The notes under the pieces are model-generated. The model ran no database searches. It worked only from the letters and a program-made list of their open reading frames with translations, and was not told the origin of the DNA. From positions 101,360,124 through 101,424,123 of the forward strand of contig JBCNJP010000025.1 in assembly GCA_039602395.1 (NCBI GenBank): a stretch of 64,000 nt of DNA, read 5' to 3'. The position numbers and the translations under genes were made by a program. Every line of letters starts with the position of its first letter. Within the stretch, counting starts at the first letter, position 1. Positions 59,528 to 64,000 of this stretch are shown here, piece by piece. Origin of the DNA: Deinandra increscens subsp. villosa. Lineage: Eukaryota > Streptophyta > Magnoliopsida > Asterales > Asteraceae.

Positions 59528-60129
59528 TAATATATGGTTCATTAGAAGCACACTAGCACAGTTAATAGAAGAATGATACAACGAAAAAAGATGATACAAT
59601 CTATTACATATTTGAAAAAGAAGGATAAAAGTTATTATTACTTTTGCACAACAAAGATAATCCGAACAATCGAATCACCCGACAAATAGAGCATCATTTC
59701 GTCTTAATAATAAAGGGTGTGAAAAAAACTCTTGATTTTACCCGGAGCAATTTTTTCATTTGAGTCTACAACACATAATCTCGTAGGGTAAGTTATTTAG
59801 TTTTTTTTTTTTTTTTGGGAACATCAGACATTTTTATTAGTTATATGAAGGTACATCCTGCCAAACTAGCAGAGGCGCCCAGAATTAAATAAAAAGATAT
59901 TTAAGGGGTTCAACAAACGAGAGTGTGATACGTGGCTGTTCGATGGCGGGTGGTGAGATCGAAAGCGTGCTGATTCAGCATGAGCAAATGGACGGCTGGG
60001 ATTTAATCTGTTGTTGGTGCCTTTGGTTGTTCCATTTCAAACTGACATCAAGCGTCAGACCCGGTGTGCTTTCCGCGTCGGCAAAATTGACAGGTGGACC
60101 CCATTTCCTATCTTTTTATTTTTCTGTAA
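59528..60129. other. Intergenic DNA with a possible truncated LINE tail
   Basis: At 59799-59885 a T-run is followed by a sequence whose minus-strand reading, CTGGGCGCCTCTGCTAGTTT, ends in a poly(A)-like tail. This looks like the 3' end of a 5'-truncated LINE on the minus strand, but its 5' limit and target duplication were not found. No other gene. Confidence 0.35.
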
Positions 60130-60821
60130 GGCTATGTGTAATGGTAGAGCCCCATCAAGCCCCTCATGTGGGCATTATCCGCCATGTGGCATCCTACATG
60201 GCATGGGGGCTTGAAAGCAAAAGAGGTGTAGTGGTCAAGCCCCTTTCAAGCCCCATGTCATGATTACCTATTTTTTTTTTTCAACCAAATTAAATTAACT
60301 AAATACTATTTTTTAAATAAAACACAATAATATAAATAAAAAAAAGTTCATTAATAAAAAAAACAACTTAAAAAAATACAAATTCGAAGGATTTTTCTAA
60401 AAAAAAAACTAATCATCATCTTGGACATCATCGTAATCATCATCTCCGTCTTCATCTTCATCTTCGTCTTCGTCATCGTCTTCGTCTTCGACTTCGTTTT
60501 CGTCTTCATCCTCCGCGTTTTGGACTGGCACATCATCAAAGTGAGAGTGAAGTGTGGTTTAAATTGAATTGTTGTGTGGATATATATAGAATATGGAGTA
60601 AAATTGATATTTAAAAAAAAAAAAAATTAAATGTGAAGGAATATAGCCGTTCAACGGCTATATTCTCCACCAACTCTCCCCCATTTCGGCGTGAAAGATC
60701 CCACGCCCAGTAGCCGATTTTGCTCTTCGCGCCCCACCGTAGTGGTGGAGGGCGCTAAGGGGGCGCTAAGGGGGCGCGAAACTCGTTTTCAAACCCCTAT
60801 CAAGCCCCATTACACATAGCC
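60130..60821. mobile_element. PIF/Harbinger deletion derivative with acidic coding remnant
   Basis: 692 bp with a perfect 15-bp terminal inverted repeat, GGCTATGTGTAATGG / CCATTACACATAGCC, and the same TAA duplication at both sides (60127-60129, 60822-60824). On the minus strand, 60539-60409 is an open run of almost pure Asp and Glu codons ending in TAG, suggesting the acidic end of a protein or a repeat. No DDE transposase core is present, so it is non-autonomous. Confidence 0.7.
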
Positions 60822-61454
60822 TAACTGCTATTATCCATTTTTTAATCTTTTATAATTCACATTTTTCTTCAAAATGAATTATTACTTCCTATTAAAGGAT
60901 AGGTTAAATTATGGAAATTATTCGGTTTGTAAAAAAATTATGTTTCGTATCTAGGTTTTAAATTTTTTGCATATTATTCGAAAGATTTTTACTTTTGTAA
61001 CACCTTTAATCTATGACGTTACCTCGTTATCCGTCGTTAGATTTTTCTGTCGACTCAGGAAAATTAACAATTATACCCTTACCATTTTATTTAAAAATTA
61101 AATTTTATACCACCACTTTGTCATCGTCGTCACCACCACTACCATCGTCGTTGTCGTCGCCATCCTGTCGCCTGTGCTTTTTTTAATAAAGGGGTGGGGA
61201 TATAATTGTTATTTTACACTGACTTAACAAAAAAAAATTAATGGTAGTTAGCAATGTTTTGAAACCGGATTTTTAAACCGGACCGGAAAACCGGTGACTG
61301 ACTTTCTGACCCAGTATTGCTAGAAATCAGGTATAATCGAACCAAAAGCTCCACCGGTTCCAGGTTGAAGCGACTGGGTTAATCCGGTTTTTAAACATTG
61401 CTAGTTAGTGTCGGAGACTAAAGGTATTACAAAAAGAAATTATAATCTTTTTAG
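60822..61454. other. Intergenic DNA with a GTC/GTT-rich patch
   Basis: A patch near 61110-61170 (CCACCACTTTGTCATCGTCG) resembles the centre of the foldback element at 22641, so it may be a further decayed foldback. No coding content. Confidence 0.35.
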
Positions 61455-61759
61455 AGTAAATTACAAATTTTGTCCTTTAAGTTTGCACGTTTTGCAAGTT
61501 TTGTTATTTGTCTTGTTCATAACAATTACACTTCATAAAGGTTCACTCAGTATCCTTTGGGCCAATTTTGTTCATTACGCCAAGTAACACTCAATTTAAC
61601 TTTTGTACAATATAAAGAGCAACTCAGTGTAAGGTTTGTTAAGCTAAAGAACATTAAGTGAAACTTTGTGAAGTTTAAAGGACGTCAATTGTTATTAGTA
61701 AAGGTAAATGACAAAAGTTGCAAACGGACAAACCTAAAGGAGAAAATTTATAATTTACT
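61455..61759. mobile_element. Foldback MITE with 54-bp imperfect TIRs
   Basis: The left end AGTAAATTACAAATTTTGTC...GTTTTGTTATTT pairs with the right end, whose inverse complement is AGTAAATTATAAATTTTCTC...ACTTTTGTCATTT, over about 54 bp. Non-coding. Long TIRs suggest a Mutator-like MITE. Confidence 0.65.
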
Positions 61760-64000
61760 TTTTTTTTAGTATTAAACTTATGTCTTGTTTATAAAAACGA
61801 ATATTTCATATATATATATATTCTACTAAAACGTGTAACAAAATATTATAAAAATGCATTCATTGTCCGGCAATGTATCAAAAACGTCGTCCTCGATTTG
61901 TTTATTATTATTAAAACGGGATTGTGACGTACCCTAATTAACATACCACATGTGTCGCATTTGAGCACATCATTTTGTATAATCATAAATATTACTTTGA
62001 CTAATTTTCGATTGAATACTTATTGTTACGAAAGAACAGTCACACCAACTACTTTCAACCGACAAGATGTGCTCTCTTTGACTAGTTTATGGTATATTGT
62101 TTGGTAACTTCGTAACATCAAAACTTTATACATTATTTCATTATCACTTACAAAAATTAATAAACATATAGGTATTCAAAAGAAGACGTAAATAAATTTG
62201 TTAAAAAAAATTAAATGACGATAGTGGAAAATAAAATTAAGTTCGGTGTATATTAGAACAATGCAAGCTAAAAGCTATCCATTAATAGTAAACATGTTAA
62301 CTGTGGTACTTAGTATACGCATTAGGGGTTGAGTAGATCCAGTTAATACGCTTAGAAAGCACTTTCAGTTAACCTGTTTATTGAGATTTTAGTGACTAAA
62401 ATATAAAATTTGGATACGTGATCATAGATTTCAAGGAGTCGTTTTCAATACTGTTAGAATAAGTTCAATCGAAATTAATGTGAGCTAATTTATATAAGTT
62501 TTTTGAAACGCTTCTTAGCCTTCTTGAAACTAAGAGAATTCTTATTTCAATCTTAACTCTTAATATTTATATTAATATATTAACACAAATTCTATGATGT
62601 CAAACGTCATCTCTCAAAGTGTTTAAGCACTTCGTATAAAATATTCATTTTGAGGATGTGGGTAAAGAGTATATTGGCAAACAAAGTGGTTTTGTCCACA
62701 TAAGAGATCACTTGTCTCAAGAAGTCACTTTACACAAATTTGTCAAAGTCAAGATTCTTTATTTATACGTTTTACCAAGAAATTAAGTGCTATCGAGAAA
62801 CCAATTAAAAAAGCGACTTTGTGATCTTTACTATTGAAAATCAAATAACATAAACAATGTTTTCATACCACAATTTCTTTGATTTTCAACTCCCTCCCGT
62901 TTTGGTTTAGGGTGCGTGACTTTTAATCGAATCCATTTGAGATGGAACATAATTTACCAAACTTGATTTACAAATAAAACCTAAGTGGACCTCCCTGTTT
63001 GGATAGCAGTCAAGTTAAGTATACAATATTAAGGTTAACTCAAATCCCAAAAAAAAAAAAAAAAAAAAAAAACAACTATTTCTAGGTTTTAGTTTGAAAA
63101 GTCGATAACGAGTTTTTAATTAGTCTATTCTCGTGACATTGATGACGTCAATACATATTTATATTAAAAAAGGTTGCAATCAATAAATTTGTCCACATTT
63201 CATGACTTCGTGCTTTCGTCACCCTCGATCACTCCACTTACACCTAGTTGATCATTCTCGATCAAATTCAACAAGGTTCAAATTACTTTAAAGTTGTATG
63301 ATTATACTTAATTTTATACATTTGGTTTTTTTAATTCTTTTGATTACCATGGTTGTTTGTAACTCGAAAACTTCAATGTGTATGTATAACACTGGTATAT
63401 ATAACACTTTTGTAGTTGCATATTTATATAGTTTCGAGTTCTCTTTAAAATTAGTTTTATTGTAAAAACTTAAAACTTTTCTTAATTTTTTTAGTTTGTT
63501 CAACTTTATAATAGTTCTTTTACATTTGTAAAGAAGCAAAAGATAATAATAATAATAATAAATAAAAAATTAGCTATAATAGTTGTAAGTATACTATAAG
63601 ACATACGAAAAGATTTGTTTTTATTAAAATGTCGTAAAAAAGAAAAAAATTTGCTTGACTTTTTGGTACAGGTAAAAAAAAGTAAAAATAAAGGTGGATT
63701 ATTGTAAGAAAACTTTAATGAGAACTCAATTTTCATAACAACTTAAAAAATAAATCTCAACAATTTATTTTTACTTAATCTTACATTTTTTAATCTATCC
63801 GTAAACCAAACCAAACCGCACCGTACTGAAAATTTCCTAACCGAATCGTATTTAATTCGGATCGGTTTCGGATAAAACTAAATTAAACCGTATTCAACTA
63901 AATAACATAGTTTGCCTTTTTTTTTTATAACAACAAGAAAACGAACAAAATATATTTTAACATATGCTAAGAGTTAGAACTACAATACGACATGCAAAAA
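61760..64000. other. AT-rich intergenic DNA, no gene seen
   Basis: Contains a poly(A) run at about 63047-63071 and an (AAT)n run at 63546-63560, both common in non-coding plant DNA. No exon, RNA gene or intact transposon was recognised to the window end. Confidence 0.4.

Noticed and set aside
59925..60263. 112-codon plus-strand frame
   Set aside because: It runs across the left end of the Harbinger-like element at 60130, so it is not a conserved gene.

Overview
This is an AT-rich plant nuclear window. Single-copy eudicot genes with GT-AG introns sit in a dense background of small transposable elements. The proteins (LRB/POB1, CURT1A, PLIP-type lipase, RH42/Prp5) and a MIR477 cluster place it in a eudicot. 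The foldback and Harbinger-like repeats would fit Asteraceae, but that is only an impression. A 500-base run of N (3209-3708) marks an assembly gap.

Protein genes, left to right: a nucleotidyltransferase/PAP-OAS1-like gene (minus, 5 exons, runs off the left edge); a CCCH plus RING protein of the RNF113A/Cwc24 family (plus, 3 exons); a plastid-lipase-like class 3 lipase (minus, 5 exons), convergent with the previous gene; a Prp5/DDX46-type DEAD-box helicase, RH42/RCF1 (minus, one coding exon); an LRB/POB1 BTB-BACK CUL3 adaptor (plus, 6 exons); a probable mitoribosomal mL40 (MRP-L28 family) protein (minus, one exon); and CURT1A, a thylakoid-curvature protein (minus, 5 exons). They are unrelated neighbours, not an operon. 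Two of them (RNF113A-like, RH42) are spliceosome-associated, and two (lipase, CURT1A) are plastid-directed.

The less obvious content is what long-ORF searching misses. A tandem pair of minus-strand hairpins at 28876-29165 carries miR477-type 5' arms. A PYL8/9-like ABA-receptor relic at 26746-27161 keeps the conserved intron but has lost exon 1 and has gained stops.

Mobile DNA: a young 4.7-kb Copia element (9083-13771) has 145-bp LTRs differing at one base, a GTAAG target duplication and one nonsense codon in RNase H. There are two related Helitron-like elements (3714-4724, 5548-6487), a Helitron nested in another (38017-38749), and a further Helitron end near 55532. PIF/Harbinger-like MITEs with TAA duplications lie at 21976, 59192 and 60130, the last with an Asp/Glu-rich coding remnant. 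Two copies of a foldback family lie at 24517 and 47354, and long-TIR foldbacks at 22641 and 44709. An Ac/Ds-like element sits just upstream of the mL40 gene. Several minisatellites and microsatellites are also present. Exon boundaries were set by reading splice sites and frame, with no transcript data.
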